Source of the DNA: Adiantum capillus-veneris
Lineage: Eukaryota > Streptophyta > Polypodiopsida > Polypodiales > Pteridaceae
NCBI GenBank assembly: GCA_014529385.2
Contig: CM043954.1
Span: 90,733,747 to 90,797,746, forward strand
Length of the DNA: 64,000 nt
Direction of reading: 5' to 3'
The first letter of the stretch is position 1, and every line of letters starts with the position of its first letter. Below the pieces are notes generated by a model. It was given only the letters and a program-made list of their open reading frames with translations. It ran no database searches and had not been told where the DNA came from. The position numbers were made by a program, and so were the translations under genes. Positions 42,900 to 54,342 of this stretch are shown here, piece by piece.

Positions 42900-44260
42900 A
42901 GATAAAGTCTTGGTTTGGAGCTATTTTGTTGAGAAACCTTCATCCGCAAGGGCTCGTAGCAACCTGCATGTTCACCAAGGATTACATTTCAAGAAAATTC
43001 CTGATGGGGGAGTTTCTGCCTCTTCCCCTAGTGTAGCTACAAGACTTCCCTCGATTAGAGGAAGAGCTAGGTGTCAAAAAAAGAAGCGAAAGAGTTGGGA
43101 GTAGTAAGAGAATTGGGTCTCTTTAGAGAAGAGGAATCATCCTCATCAATACATGGCTTGAGTAAGCTAGTGATTATCTTTACACCTTTGTAATTAGCAT
43201 AAGTGGTTAGATAGATCCCGGGTTTATCAAATTTTAGTTCCCTCAAGATATCCAACATTAGTCCATGAAAGATGTTAAAGGAAATCTAAACAATTACTGT
43301 CTATTTTGCATGGCTGCCTAACCAGGAACAAATAAGGGGGGAGAGGTGAAAATCCACGGGTTTTTTAGGGAAGAGTAGGTCAAGATGGTTGAGAATATAC
43401 CAAATGGCATGATCAAACCACATGATGCTGGATTTGCAAGAGGCTTTAGGGTCAAGAAATTTGTAGGCACATTTAACATAGGGCCAAAAAACATTCCAAA
43501 TGGATTCTGCATAGAAATCCAGGTTGCTTTTGGCAAACTCCATGTTCCCCTTTATACGGATGTAGAGGCCAGTATTGGAAGGGCGTTTAGAATGGTCAAT
43601 GAGATTGAGGTTGAAGGGGGCTTTTATGAGTTCCCCTTTGTCAAGGAATTGTCCACCTTTCAAGATCTTGAGTTTGCAGTTTTTGATAGTAGAGGCAGGG
43701 AGGTTAGCAAGGTAAACCCAGGTTTCACTTAGAATAGGTGCTAAAAAAGCTTTGTTGGGTAAGACCCAAAGTAGATGGTCTACCCCAAAAGATTCAATTT
43801 CAATCTATCTACTAACAGGTAGGAAAGGAAAAACTTTAGAGATTTTTGGCACCATTTCCAAGAGGTTAGAGTCATTGAGGGAGCAAAGATTACTTTGAAA
43901 TACTTTGACGGCTTCTAGAGTCACACTATCCCTACAAAAGATACCACCAGTTTGAGGGATAGTAGCGATAGCCAAGGTACTAATAAAAGATGGATTGAGG
44001 CCGCATAGTTTCTTCAAGAAGTTAGACAGATCATCCCCAAAAGAAGAGAATAGGGCAAGCTCTTGTTGGTATTGTACAAAGAGTATGGAAAGTTGGGCTA
44101 TGTAATGGGAAATCAAATTCACTCCTTCCTTGGATTCCTTGTCTAAGGTAGCCAAAACTTTGACCCAATCATTAAAAGATAACATGTTGTACGCCTTTGT
44201 GGAGCCATACTTGGTTTTATTTGGCAGTCCTAGCCATTTCTGAGACTTGATCTGGAAGAT
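42900..44260 (-). pseudogene. N-terminal region of the Penelope-like protein
   Basis: The minus strand reads QKWLGLPNKTKYGSTKAYNM, LSFNDWVKVLATLDKESKEG, LSNFLKKLCGLNPSF and SNLCSLNDSNLLEMVPKISK. After a stop it continues IESFGVDHLLWVLPNKAFLA, LSETWVYLANLPAS, KILKGGQFLDKGELIKAPFN, GLYIRIKGNMEFAKSNLDFY and DILRELKFDKPGIYLTTYAN. I recognise no named domain. The part ending ANYKGVKII precedes the RT by about 700 bp. Stops and shifts occur every 50-120 codons. Confidence 0.5.
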
Positions 44261-44657
44261 AGTAATTTCTGAGACTTGACTATACGAGATTTGTATAAGC
44301 CTTCGTGAGAGGGTCGATAGTGTGAGGTTTTATTGAGCTGGGGGATTCTTAAATGTGAGATCCTTTCGGTGATATAGGTGACTGGAGCACCCTTTTCATG
44401 ACCTCACCATAGGCTATGTACTAATGATTCCTTCTTGATGCTTGGGTTCTATTGTTGGCAGTTTCTGAATACATATACAGTCTATATTTTGGGTTCTCAC
44501 TGCTTTACTTCTGGGGAAACTCTGTCAAAATTTTTCCATGTTATGATGGTTGGTTTTTTGGTCTTTTAAGCCATTTATGCTGTTATGTTGCTAAAATTTT
44601 GGAAAAATCAGAGGATAAGACAGGTGTGCTTTCTTGGGAGCTGCATGGTTGACTTTA

Positions 44658-44876
44658 ATGGATGATCAAAATGACCCTCAATTCACTCCTTTTCATTTAA
44701 CTCAAAGAATCCAGATAAATGTTCATGTGTCCAGGAATATTTTTTTCCAGCAGCGCATAGTCTTTATGTTCGGGCTTAGAAGATTAAGAGAGATATTGGA
44801 ATGCCCTTTGCCTGTTGTAATTCCGATGATTCACTATGAAAACTCATTTGATGTGCATGTGTTTGTCCTTATCTAA
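44658..44876 (+). CDS. Small leader ORF (72 aa) of the Tat-type Ty3 element
   Basis: ATG at 44658 begins MDDQNDPQFTPFHLTQRIQI and ends NSFDVHVFVLI with a TAA. It aligns with two ORFs in the leader of the Ty3 element at 54-59 kb (58613-58831 and 58853-59065, both minus). Shared blocks are FTPFH, FFQQRIVFMFG and FDVHVFVL. It lies about 90 bp upstream of the gag frame. Function unknown; conservation in two different elements argues that it is or was translated. Confidence 0.55.
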   Translation: MDDQNDPQFTPFHLTQRIQINVHVSRNIFFQQRIVFMFGLRRLREILECPLPVVIPMIHYENSFDVHVFVLI

Positions 44877-44963
44877 AGACAAGCTCCATTGAAGTTTCTG
44901 GGGATTGGGTAGTGAAAAGTTTTGGGTTCTTGCATGTGTGTTTGAAGGGGTTCTCAAAGCATC

Positions 44964-46943
44964 GTGACTTGGGTAGCCATGGTTTTTTCTTATCCGGAAT
45001 TTCATGGAAGAAGTGATGAAGATGTGGAAGACTTTTTGGAAAAGATGGAGGTTGCCTACATTAGCAACCAGATCCATGACCCGACGCAGATGTTACGTCT
45101 TCTCCAAATTTTTTTGAAGAGTGATGCACGAGTTTGGTCCAAAGCATTTGAAGAGGAGTTGCGTGTGGCTGATCCACCTGTAAGATTGAATTGGGACAAT
45201 CTAAGGCATGGATTGGAAGTGGAGTTTGTGAAGATAGAAGATCCTGACAAAGTGTGGCAAGAAGTACAGGGTTTGGTACAAAAGAAAGTTGAGCCAGTAG
45301 ATGCATACATATGTAAGTTTTCATTGGCATGGGAGCGGATGTGCAAGGCCTTAGCACCACAGGTACCCCCCCCCTGACATGATGAAGAAGGACAGGTTCT
45401 TGGCTGGTCTTTGGGAGAATATACGTTGGAGAGTGGAACTAAAGAAGCCTAGGATATATGAAGATGCACTAGAGGTAGCAAGGAACAAAGAGTGGAAGTT
45501 GAGGAAAATGAGCTAATTAGGGTGGAGTCTTTGCCCATGAGGTTTGAATTTCAGCGTATGGATTCTTTGCAAGGTCGGATGCCGGGGGTTCATCATGAAC
45601 CAGTGGTTTCTGTTACTCCTCAAGTTATGCCAGCAGTGGTCACTACAGCAGTGCAAGATGATGGGCTAAGGCAAGACATGAGGCAAGTGGTAGATTTAAT
45701 GAAGAATCTCAGCCTAAACATGCTAGGTCAAGTGGGAAATAATCGAGGTCGAGGGAGGTTTGCAAATCAGCCCGGAGGTGAAGAAAGACTTAGGAATGGT
45801 GTTGGACAAAGCAATGGTAGGTTCTGGAGGCAAACACCCACATGCTATAATTGCGAAGAGTTGGGCCACATCAGCCTGCAATGTGATAAGACACCAAGGA
45901 TGGGGGGAGACATGTATCCATTGCCAAGACAGGTGCTAACTAGGTCAAATGATTATGGCATCGAAATTAAGGGAAAAGAAGGAACCAGTGGATTAACCCA
46001 GGAGGAAAAGAGAAAGACAAAAGTGATAAGTGTAGTCACCTTGGAGAAGGCATCAAAGCTAGAGGATACAGTAGTGATGACTATTGGGAAGAGGACCATA
46101 GAGGACAAGGAAGGAATAAGTGCCCCAGGTCCTAGTAAGAAGAAGGGAAAGAGCCATGAAGGCGAGGATGTCAAGGCCAAGAGGAAAAGAAGGGCTTGTC
46201 GCAAGTTCCATGTTTCAGATTTTCCACTAGGGGATGGGCAATTAAGTTATGACTTGAAGGAGGATCTGACAAGCAGGAAGGCAGATGTTACTTTTGGGCA
46301 GCTTATAGAGATGGTGCCTAAGCTAAAGAGACAGTGGAAGAGGATGGTTAACCCAATGGAGAAAGAGCCAGAGAGAGGTTCAGTAAAGGTGTTGGCAATG
46401 GATGAGCTACCAGACATTTGTCCAATAGTAGATGTGTGGCATAAAAGAAAAAATCTGGGACAAGGCTATGTGGATGGCGGAGCCCAAATATGTGTCATAA
46501 CACACTCATGCGTTGAGAAGATGGGTCTTACAGTGACTGGGGTGTCAGGATTTCGGATCAGATTCGAAAACCATCAAAAAGTAAAATGTTTGGCTGTAGT
46601 AAAGAGCTTAGAAGTGGAGGCATATGATGCAAAGGTGGTGGTTGATTTTCATGTGATGCCAGCGGGATTGGGAGCATATCCTATCATACTGGGCAGACCA
46701 TGGTTACGTGCAGTGGGAGCTATTCAAGATTGGCGATGTGGTACGATTAGTCTCTATGGAAAGACAGGTGCCGAGAAGCTTTATAATATGGACACAAGGA
46801 AACGATTGGAGGAGCTTTATGAAGATGAGGATGATTCTAGTGATGAAGACTATTCCACGGTGACAGATGAGGACAGTGATAGTACTACCAGCAGTGATGA
46901 GGATGCTGATGTTGCATTTCTTTTGATGGACAAAGAAATCTAG
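44964..46943 (+). pseudogene. Gag-protease of the Tat-type element
   Basis: Gag reads YPEFHGRSDEDVEDFLEKME, WDNLRHGLEVEFV and VDAYICKFSLAWERM. A C-run (45366-45374) shifts the frame to MMKKDRFLAGLWENIRWRVE, and a second shift near 45490 restores it to VEENELIRVESLPMRFEF. Then come RGRGRF, a CX2CX4HX4C knuckle (CYNCEELGHISLQC), a basic stretch, and the protease GYVDGGAQICVITHSCVEKM ... YPIILGRPWLRAVGAIQDW. The active site is DGG rather than DSG/DTG. An acidic tail follows. The two shifts may be decay or, at the C-run, sequencing error. Confidence 0.82.
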
Positions 46944-48282
46944 GAGTCTGGTTTAGTTGCATTTGCAAATGAGGTCGAAGATGAAAGTGAAGGGCCTTCT
47001 GAAGTGATTGAAGGGTTGATGCAAACCAAGGTTGAATTGGAAGCAGGAATTGATGACACAAATGATCACTGGAGACCTCTCAACTATGGAGAAGGAGATA
47101 TATTTGAACATGCTGGCTAGTTTTCCTGATTTGTTCATTACTTCATATGAAGAGATCAGAGGGTTCAAGGGTGAAGAGATGCATATAGAGCTGAAAGAGG
47201 GTGCTAAGCCAGTGAGGCAAAGGCTAAGAAGGATGGGTCAAGAGAAAATGGAGGCCTTGCGGAAAGAGGTGGACAAGTTATTGAAGGCACGGTTCATAGT
47301 TCCAGTGGAAACCACACAATGGGTGAGTCCAGTAGTAGTCAGCCCAAAGAAGGATGGAAAGGGAGGATTTGTGTAGAGTTTAAACCCTTAAATGCAGCCA
47401 CTAAGAAGAACCCATATCCTCTTCCATTCATTGATCAGATCTTGGATTCAGTGGGCTGGTTATGAGAGGTATAGTGTGTGTGATGGTTTTCCAGGCTATT
47501 TTCAATTGAAGATTGCTCTTAAAGACCGCACAAAGACAACTTTCATTACGCCATGGGGCTGTTATTGCTACACGGTATTGCCATTTGGGTTGAAAAATGG
47601 ACCATCCTTTTATCAAGAGAGAGAAAATTGGGTGTTGGAACCATTCATTGGTAGTTGTGTTAAAGCTTTTATGGACGACTTTTGTGTCTACAGTAGTAGG
47701 GCTGAACACCATGAGAAGCTGCAGATGGTATTGGCTCGATATGATGAATGTGGAGGACAACTAAATCCAAATAAATGTAATCTAGCACAGCCAAGGGTGA
47801 AGTTATTGGGCCATATGGTGTCAAAAAATGGCATTGAGGCTGATCTACACAAGGTTAATTCTATTATCCTTCTTCCATCACCTACGAGTACAAAGCAATT
47901 GGCAACCTTTATACACAAAGTGAAGTACATGGCGAGGTTTATTCCATTGTCTTCGCAGCTTCTTTATCCATTACAACAAGTGGAAAAGCATGATCCATTG
48001 CAATGGGATGACAAGTGTGAAGAGGTGTTTCAAGAGGTGAAAGAGGTGTTCGGGGGGTTGTCAGTCATGCAAGCTCCTGATCGGGAGCAAGTGTTTTATG
48101 TAAATCCATCAGTATGGGATGATGCCATTGGAGCCATGCTATTGCAAAAGGGGAAGGGCAGCCATTATATGAGGCCAGTGTATTGTGCAAGCCGAGTGAA
48201 GTTGGTAGCACAGAGAAAATTCTCGGAAGTAGAGCTAGTGATGGCCAGTGTAATATTTGCTTGTCGTTCGATGATTTTGTGA
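46944..48282 (+). pseudogene. Reverse transcriptase and first RNase H of the Tat-type element
   Basis: After a stop at 46941-46943, segments read MHIELKEGAKPVRQRLRRMG, FIVPVETTQWVSPVVVSPKK, a break near 47376, and YSVCDGFPGYFQLKIALKDR. Next are TTFITPWGCYCYTVLPFGLK, the catalytic AFMDDFCVYSSR (intact DD), NPNKCNLAQPRVKLLGHMVS and FIHKVKYMARFIP. RNase H follows with DAIGAMLLQKGKGSHYMRPV and QRKFSEVELVMASVIFACRS. The expected first Asp of RNase H is Asn/Ser (VNPSVWDDAIG), so that domain may be a weakened copy. Confidence 0.82.
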
Positions 48283-48355
48283 TTACTTGCTACCACGACC
48301 TTTTGTTTTCTTGACGAGTTATGCTTTTTTGCCATAGTTAATTAATAGCACTAAC

Positions 48356-48820
48356 ATGTCAAATGTGGTCAAGAAATGGGTAATTGAGTTGCAAGAGTTT
48401 GAGTTCTCTTTTCTAGTGGAAGACAGTACAAGGGCTACCCTAGCTGATTTGTTGACTTATAAGGAGAATCCCCTTATTGTTAAGGAAGAGGCGGTGAGAA
48501 AGGTAGTTGAAGAAGTGCCACATATCAACAATGCACATGTTTTGTTCTTTGATGGCTCATACAGGAAGAGCCATGATGCAGCCTCAGGGGGTTTAGCACT
48601 TTATGATCCAGAGGGGAAGCTAGTATGTAAGAGAGGGTTCAAATTGGATGCACATAGTAACAATGAGGCTGAATATGCTACGTTGGAAGCTAGATTACAC
48701 ATTTGTTTGAAGCATGGGATTAGAAGGTTGAGAATAAAAGGTGATGCCTTGTTAGTTGTGAAGCAAGTGTTGGGTGTGTGGAAGAGTAAGAACACCTCAT
48801 TGAAGGAAATGTGTTTCTGA
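48356..48820 (+). CDS. Second RNase H (plant/archaeal type) of the Tat-type element
   Basis: The ORF reads MSNVVKKWVIELQEFEFSFL, ATLADLLTY, then the RNase H core VLFFDGSYRKSHDAASGGLA, NNEAEYATLEARLHICLKHG and RIKGDALLVVKQVLGVWKSK. The catalytic D (FFDGS), E (NNEAEY) and D (KGDALLV) are all present. This is the acquired RNase H that sits between RT/RNase H and integrase in Tat elements. The frame ends at TGA 48818-48820 (near EMCF), after which the linker continues in another frame. Confidence 0.82.
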   Translation: MSNVVKKWVIELQEFEFSFLVEDSTRATLADLLTYKENPLIVKEEAVRKVVEEVPHINNAHVLFFDGSYRKSHDAASGGLALYDPEGKLVCKRGFKLDAHSNNEAEYATLEARLHICLKHGIRRLRIKGDALLVVKQVLGVWKSKNTSLKEMCF

Positions 48821-48910
48821 ATTAAAGGCCTGTTAAAAAAGTTCGAAGCATGGAGCATCAGACACATTGAACGTGCTCTAAATGGAGAGGCACATGAAGG
48901 AGCTCAAAGC

Positions 48911-50137
48911 ATGATTGGGGAGCTATTTTTGTTGAGAACCAATTTACCTCTTTATCATGGCCGGGAAATTTTGGCTCAAGAAGAGGAGTTTTTGCTAACA
49001 GGAATCATTCCGAAGGACATTCAGAAGTCTAAGAAGTATGGCTTTGTGCGTAGAGCATACAGGTACAAATTGATTGGTGATGTCTTGTACATGAAAGGGG
49101 CTGATATTGTGTTGAGACGTGTACCTTGGCGGGAGGAGCTTTGTAGAGTGTTGGAAGAGAATCATGAAGGCGCATGTGGCGGCCATTTTGCTCTAAAGAT
49201 CACCTTGCATAAGATTTTGCAAGAGGGGTATGTATGGCCTAGTTTGCACAAGGATGTTCACCATTGGTGTAGGTCTTGCAATAGGTGTCAAGCATTTGGG
49301 AAGAGAGTGTTGAAGCCAAAGCTACGAAAAACCATTATGGCCTTTGATGTGTTTGAAAAATGGGGGATTGATGCAATTGGCCCATTACCTATCACCAGTA
49401 GGGGCAAAAGCTATATCTTGACTGCAGTGGACTATCTCTCTAGATGGGCAGAGGCTATAACAGTAAAACAAATCACTGCAAAGGATGTGAAAAAATTTGT
49501 GTATGATGAAATATGTTGCAAGTTTGGGGTGCCATTGGAGCTACTTTCGGATAAGGGGCCAGGATTTAGAGCTAAACTGCTAGCCTTTTTATGCGCAAAG
49601 ATGAAGATTAGGCATCAGCATACCACTCCTTATTACCCGTAGTGTAATGGCTTAAATGAAAGATTCAATGGTGAGTTGGTACAGATTCTTTCAAAAGTGA
49701 TAGAGCACCAAGGAAAGAATTGGGATTTGGAATTGCCTAGTGCATTCTAGGCTTATCGTACGTCGTTGAAGACAGGTACATAGTTTACTCCATTTCATTT
49801 GGTGTATGGAAAGGAAACACTATTGGCTGTGGAGGTAGAGTTGCCTGCAGTAAAGATGCTAGAGAAGTTGCTTGGGCCGCCTAGTGATGCATTCAAAGAG
49901 AGGCTCTTGCAGTTACAAGAGGTTCAGCTGGATAGGACGAGCGCATTGGAGCATTATGGGCAGATGCAAGATAGGGCTTTAGCAAAGATAAATGAAAAGG
50001 TCAAAATTAAGGGTATCAAGAAGCATGAATTGGTTTTGCGCTACAACAGTAAGCTGGACAACACCTTCCAAAAGAAGTTTCAAATTAAGTGGGAAGGAGG
50101 CGAGTCTCATATCTCTTTTTGCTGCTGCTGTTCATGA
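48911..50137 (+). pseudogene. Integrase of the Tat-type element
   Basis: Zinc-binding part ENHEGACGGHFALKITLHKI ... CRSCNRCQAFGK. The core keeps Asp in KWGIDAIGPLP, Asp in LLSDKGPGFRAK and Glu in LNERFNGELVQIL, with exactly 35 codons between the last two. One of those codons is a TAG (49640-49642). Two more stops (near 49750 and 49783) precede FHLVYGKETLLAVEVELPA. The C-terminus reads KHELVLRYNSKLDNTFQKKF then QIKWEGG, a standard Tat/Athila ending without chromodomain. It ends at 50137. Confidence 0.85.
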
Positions 50138-51480
50138 ATGATCTAGCAAGCTAGGAGATGGGCAAATTATGTCAGGAGTTTTTTGGAGCAAGGGATTGCA
50201 CATATGTATATACACATGCATGGTGCATCGAATAAAGGATTGTCCATTTCCAGAGCCAGGTGGTTACGTGGGGCCCACATGTGTATAGGTAGGACAACAT
50301 GTACATAGTGCATCTATTTTCACTATCAGCAGTACCAGTGTGTTTTTTCTATAATAATGAGGAGTTGGTAGTGTGTAAAACTTCTCGAGGAATCTATCCA
50401 CGGGCCAATGACATAAGGTAAGCAGGTGCGTCAGATGGCATCTAGTGGCATCAGGAGGTCGAATGGGGTCAATATTTGCATGTGGATAAGTACGGATACA
50501 ATGTGGGTGTTTTCTTATGATAATTATGTAGAAAGGTCATCATGAGGACCATATTTTGGGGCCACTTCACATGGTGGCGGGATGCATTATTGGAAAAAGT
50601 TGAGTGCCAGGTGTGCGGATGGATGCAGCAAGGTGACAACTATGCACTGCGACATTAGTTTTTGGCCTGTTCGGGGTCCGTTTGAGGTCAACTAAAAGGC
50701 CAAAGGTGCCCAAGTAATAAAGCTAAGTGTGGGAACTGAAAAAATAGAGAGAAGACCAGAAAAAAACGTGGAGAGAAGAGGAGGAACAGCCTCAACTGTG
50801 TTTTTGCTGTTTTTGGAGCATGTTTTGGCCGTAAACTGCTCATCCGCGGATTTGAGCACTTTGACATTGTAGACTGGGATTTTGGGCCGTTTCGGACACG
50901 ATGGCGCTGTTCATTTTGCCAAATTTCTCACTATTTTTCTGTTTTTTTGGTTGTGTAAGTTTCTCCTATGAGCGAAGCTTCTGCTCCAATTTGTGATTGC
51001 ATCTGGCATATTTTACCCATATTGTGTGAGCTATTTGCCCCATTGGTGTTGGTCCAAGCTCAATTGGATCTAAATATCATAAAGTCTCCTCTTTTGAGCT
51101 GAGTTTTTTGGGTGTGTGTGTGTGTGTCTGTGTGTGGAGTCGGTAAATGGGTAGTCTCTCTCCTCTCACTCCAGCGGTGTGTTCTCTGTCTCGGCCAAGT
51201 GGGTTGTGTAAGCCAAGTGGTGCCCCATAGTGTGTGTGTGTATATCATTCCAAGAGTGTGTGTCGGGTCATTATAGAGGCGTTTAGTGTGTTTTCATCCC
51301 GTCCACAACGTGAACTCAAAATATTTTTCTTAGAAAGTTCAAAAACCAGCATATAAGAAATTTTATAGGTAAATTGATTATATTTACGTAAGAGAGAAAA
51401 AGAGAGTGAGAGCACTTATGTTGCCGGTGCATGTAGACAGAGAGATGAGACAAGCAAAGAGAGGCTAAGATGAAGTGCTC
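50138..51480. other. Non-coding stretch after the Tat-type integrase
   Basis: It should contain the 3' untranslated region and LTR of the Tat-type element, but no repeat partner was found. TG-rich tracts at 51110-51135 and 51228-51242. No recognisable genes. Confidence 0.5.
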
Positions 51481-51485
51481 TCGCG

Positions 51486-51488
<3 letters not shown>

Positions 51489-51577
<89 letters not shown>
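51489..51577. repeat. (GA)n microsatellite
   Basis: About 88 bp of uninterrupted GA repeats. The Leu-Ser ORFs on the minus strand are artefacts. Confidence 0.95.
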
Positions 51578-51694
51578 CAAAAATCTCCCTCCAAGATCTT
51601 GCTCGCATAGGTAGTGGATAGAAAGGTTCAAAGTCACATTTGATGATAGTTGATGGTTCATGATGCTCGATCGAGAAGGGATGACTTGTATTGT

Positions 51695-52015
51695 AGCAAT
51701 TAGCACAGCATTGGGGCAATAGTAAATTGCATGCATTGAAGGTTTTTACATTAAATCTTCAAACTTAGAATTTAGCGACATTGGGGCAATAAGCACAAGC
51801 ATCAGAGCATCGAGGCAATAGTTAAATTGAATATATTGAAAGGCTTTTACACTTAATTTTGTAGAATTTCTCACCCTTGAATTTAAAATTCAGCGGTATC
51901 GCGGCATCAGCGTGATTAGCACAAGCATGGGGGGCATAGTTAAACTGACTATATTGAAAGGTTTTCACACTAAGTTTTGTAGGTTTTTTCACCTTCAAAT
52001 TTAAATTAAATGTCA
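51695..52015. repeat. Three diverged tandem copies of a 90-125-bp unit
   Basis: Units begin near 51699, 51789 and 51914 with TTAGCACAAGCAT-like sequence. They continue GGGGCAATAGTTAAATTG, TATATTGAAAGG and TTTTACACTTAATTTTGTAG. Identity is moderate. It belongs to no family that I recognise. Confidence 0.7.
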
Positions 52016-52224
52016 AAATTTGTAGGAAGCAACCACAAAACACTCCAATTGTGGAAATGTAGGTTTGTATAAGTTTTTGATCGTGTATGTACACTAGGTG
52101 TTATGGGCCGTAGTGCTTAGCAAAGGCATATCTGCAGCAACATGCAAATTTATTCATTTGACAACTTGTGAAGCTTCTTAGCCAAAAAAAAGTGCAATCA
52201 TTGTTAAGGCTTATATATGATGTT

Positions 52225-52350
52225 CAACCTAAGCCACCAGTCATAGTGGGGTTTTCAACCTAAGTCACCAGCCACAATGAGGTTTACAGAAACAATTCCA
52301 CAAGTGAAGGAATTTATCCAAGAGCTCCACAAGTGAAAGAATTTATCAAA
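52225..52350. repeat. Two short tandem duplications
   Basis: TCAACCTAAGCCACCAGTCA (from 52226) is repeated about 30 bp later with small changes. CCACAAGTGAAGGAATTTAT (about 52299) is repeated at about 52328. Confidence 0.65.
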
Positions 52351-52499
52351 GAACACATGGACATGCTCAAGATTTATAGTCCACATTTTTGACAAGCACA
52401 AGACACACTCAAGAAGTATACTGATGCAAAAATTCACACGCCACTTTCATGCAAAGTGAAGAAGAGGTATGCTTACATGTTCTAGAACCTTTAGCAATT

Positions 52500-52612
52500 C
52501 TAGAAACCGGTCATACATCTAAGTTAAATCCTAGCTATTGTGGCCCATTTAAAATACTCAAGCAAGTTGGAGATATGGTATGCACACTCCTGTATTTATC
52601 CGGTATGAGCTA
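52500..52612 (+). pseudogene. Fragment of a Ty3 integrase C-terminus (GPY/F module)
   Basis: The plus frame reads SKLNPSYCGPFKILKQVGDM followed by VCTLLYLSGM. The KLxPxYxGPFxIxKxVGxxxYxLxLP pattern is the GPY/F module of Ty3 integrases. No other pol part is nearby, so it is an isolated relic. Confidence 0.55.
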
Positions 52613-53950
52613 GAGCAAGCTCCAGAAACAATGATGGCCTTCTTCCTCATTGCAGATGCTAGTTCTCAAGATTTAGCATTTTATTTCATGTTGTTTTTAC
52701 TAATTTGGTGGACACTTGATTGATCTCAAAGCCCAAAATGTTAAAAGAACCCCAATGTTGGGCACCCATATGGTGCAACCAAAACCCAAATACATAAGTA
52801 GCCATAGCTTGATATCTTCCAAAAGTAAAATTGGGCAAATTTTGTAATGCACAAAATCCCAAAAATATGCCTATATCTCGAATGTTGAATACTTTTACTA
52901 ATGCACATTCAGTGTCCAAAAGCCATTGTATTTCCCAAAATCCAAGTAGTGTTTTAGAAAAATCTTTATCCCAAGCATATACAAATCCATTTCAGCCAAT
53001 CCTCAGGCACCGTTTTCTTGCAAAATCCAAGAAAATTTTTTCCCTTTCAATCTCCTAACCAATTGTATTGAATTTAAATCTAGCTTAAGGCTAAGTTGAG
53101 ACACACCTTTACAAAACACTTGGCCAAACACATGATTTTGCTATTTTTTCCTTGCAAGCATGGAGCCCGGGGGATTCACCATAGAAAACTTATTGCACCA
53201 CGTAAGTTCAGGGGAGGGGGTTTTTTTTACAAGTTACATAAGCATATAAGCTAGGGGTAGGCCCCCAATAATTTATCTCCCAAGCTTAAAAATAAGGGAG
53301 GGGGATATCATATTTATTGGGGGGGGGGGGAGGGAGGTGGGAACTGATTTGGATTGATTACTTGTAACAAATTGTTGAACCGGTGTGTTTGGGAAAGTTT
53401 TTTATCAAGTCACACATCAAAATTTGCGTCAATCCGATCATAGATTAGGGCTGATTTGGAACAATTCAATGGTTGATTTACACCAGCTTTGGATGTGTCA
53501 AAACTAGGGACGAGTAGCTAGAGTGCAGGCTGATCGGGCACATAGTTTGAAAGTCAAACTAAGACACATTGAGGGTACATCTAGTTATCAATAGAAGTGG
53601 TTCCTTAGTACGGTACCAGTCACTATGCTACACACACTTTGACTAGTTTTACTTAGTTAGATCATGTGAGACCTAAATTTTATATGTAGGATAGGGGTAT
53701 GATAGTTTTCTTCATTGATTTTTGTATAAGCATAGAAAAGGGGGTCATATTCCCTAATATGAGTCGTATATAGGTGTTTTATCAAAGTTGTCCGCTCGTA
53801 GGTGGCATCCCATTTTGTATATAGAGTGAATCTCCCAAGGCATGGAGTGACATGACATTGTATTCAAATCTCTTAGTTGATTATGTATCTTAACATGTAG
53901 GTTTTTCTTTACTCAAATAGTTTCAAAAACCATTAGAAAATATGTTGTAG
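52613..53950. other. Gene-free stretch
   Basis: AT-rich with G-runs at 53210-53220 and 53319-53332. No coding motif recognised. Confidence 0.5.
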
Positions 53951-53954
53951 CGTA

Positions 53955-54148
53955 TGTTAGGGTTCAGGCCAACTGGCCCAAACCCATCACACTATCCGTA
54001 CTAAGCTTATTTATTATTTGGTAATATAGAAAAATAAGGAGAGGTGAGGAGTTAATCCTCACACAAAGCTCCATCAAAGACTATGTGCACTCGTTTTCTC
54101 CCTCACCCGCACACGCACTTTGCATGCATTGCATCCTCACCTCTCACA
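53955..54148 (+). mobile_element. Copia-type 5' LTR remnant
   Basis: Starts TGTTAGGGTTCAGGCC and ends CACCTCTCACA (194 bp), then spacer AG and a primer-site-like TGGTATCATAGTTGTGG at 54151. Size and start resemble the 195-bp LTR at 13107. No gag follows; the sequence soon meets a (GA)n array and the LTR of the next element. Confidence 0.5.
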
Positions 54149-54276
54149 AGTGGTATCATAGTTGTGGCTTCCCGATCTGCCTTCGACGTGTGCAGATTAA
54201 TAGCGCTGAAGATAACATAGCACTGGAGATTGGCAAAAAAAGGCAACCCTTGGAGTTCCCTGTAGTGCTATATTAT

Positions 54277-54279
<3 letters not shown>

Positions 54280-54329
<50 letters not shown>
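54280..54329. repeat. (GA)n microsatellite
   Basis: About 50 bp of GA repeats ending 13 bp before the Ty3 LTR at 54343. Confidence 0.95.
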
Positions 54330-54332
<3 letters not shown>

Positions 54333-54342
54333 GGGTATGTGT

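Larger units (their letters stand above)
41270..44260 (-). mobile_element. Penelope-like (or related atypical) retroelement ORF, decayed
   Basis: The whole interval reads as one degraded minus-strand protein, with the N-terminus near 44260 and the C-terminus near 41275. Open pieces are 44185-43805, 43663-43301, 43258-43067, 42897-42472 and 41954-41520, plus short shifted pieces. No LTRs are seen. The reverse transcriptase motifs are neither LTR-type nor LINE-type. A relic of the N-terminal region also exists at 3400-3790. Confidence 0.6.
44658..50140 (+). mobile_element. Tat-type Ty3/gypsy element (dual RNase H), LTRs not found
   Basis: Leader ORF, gag-protease, RT, RNase H, a second (plant/archaeal-type) RNase H, integrase zinc finger, DDE core and C-terminus occur in order on the plus strand. 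The second RNase H is the hallmark of the Tat lineage (Ogre, Retand and relatives). I could not find matching LTRs at 44.2-44.6 kb and 50.2-54 kb, so the true ends are unknown. Frameshifts and stops disable it. Confidence 0.8.
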
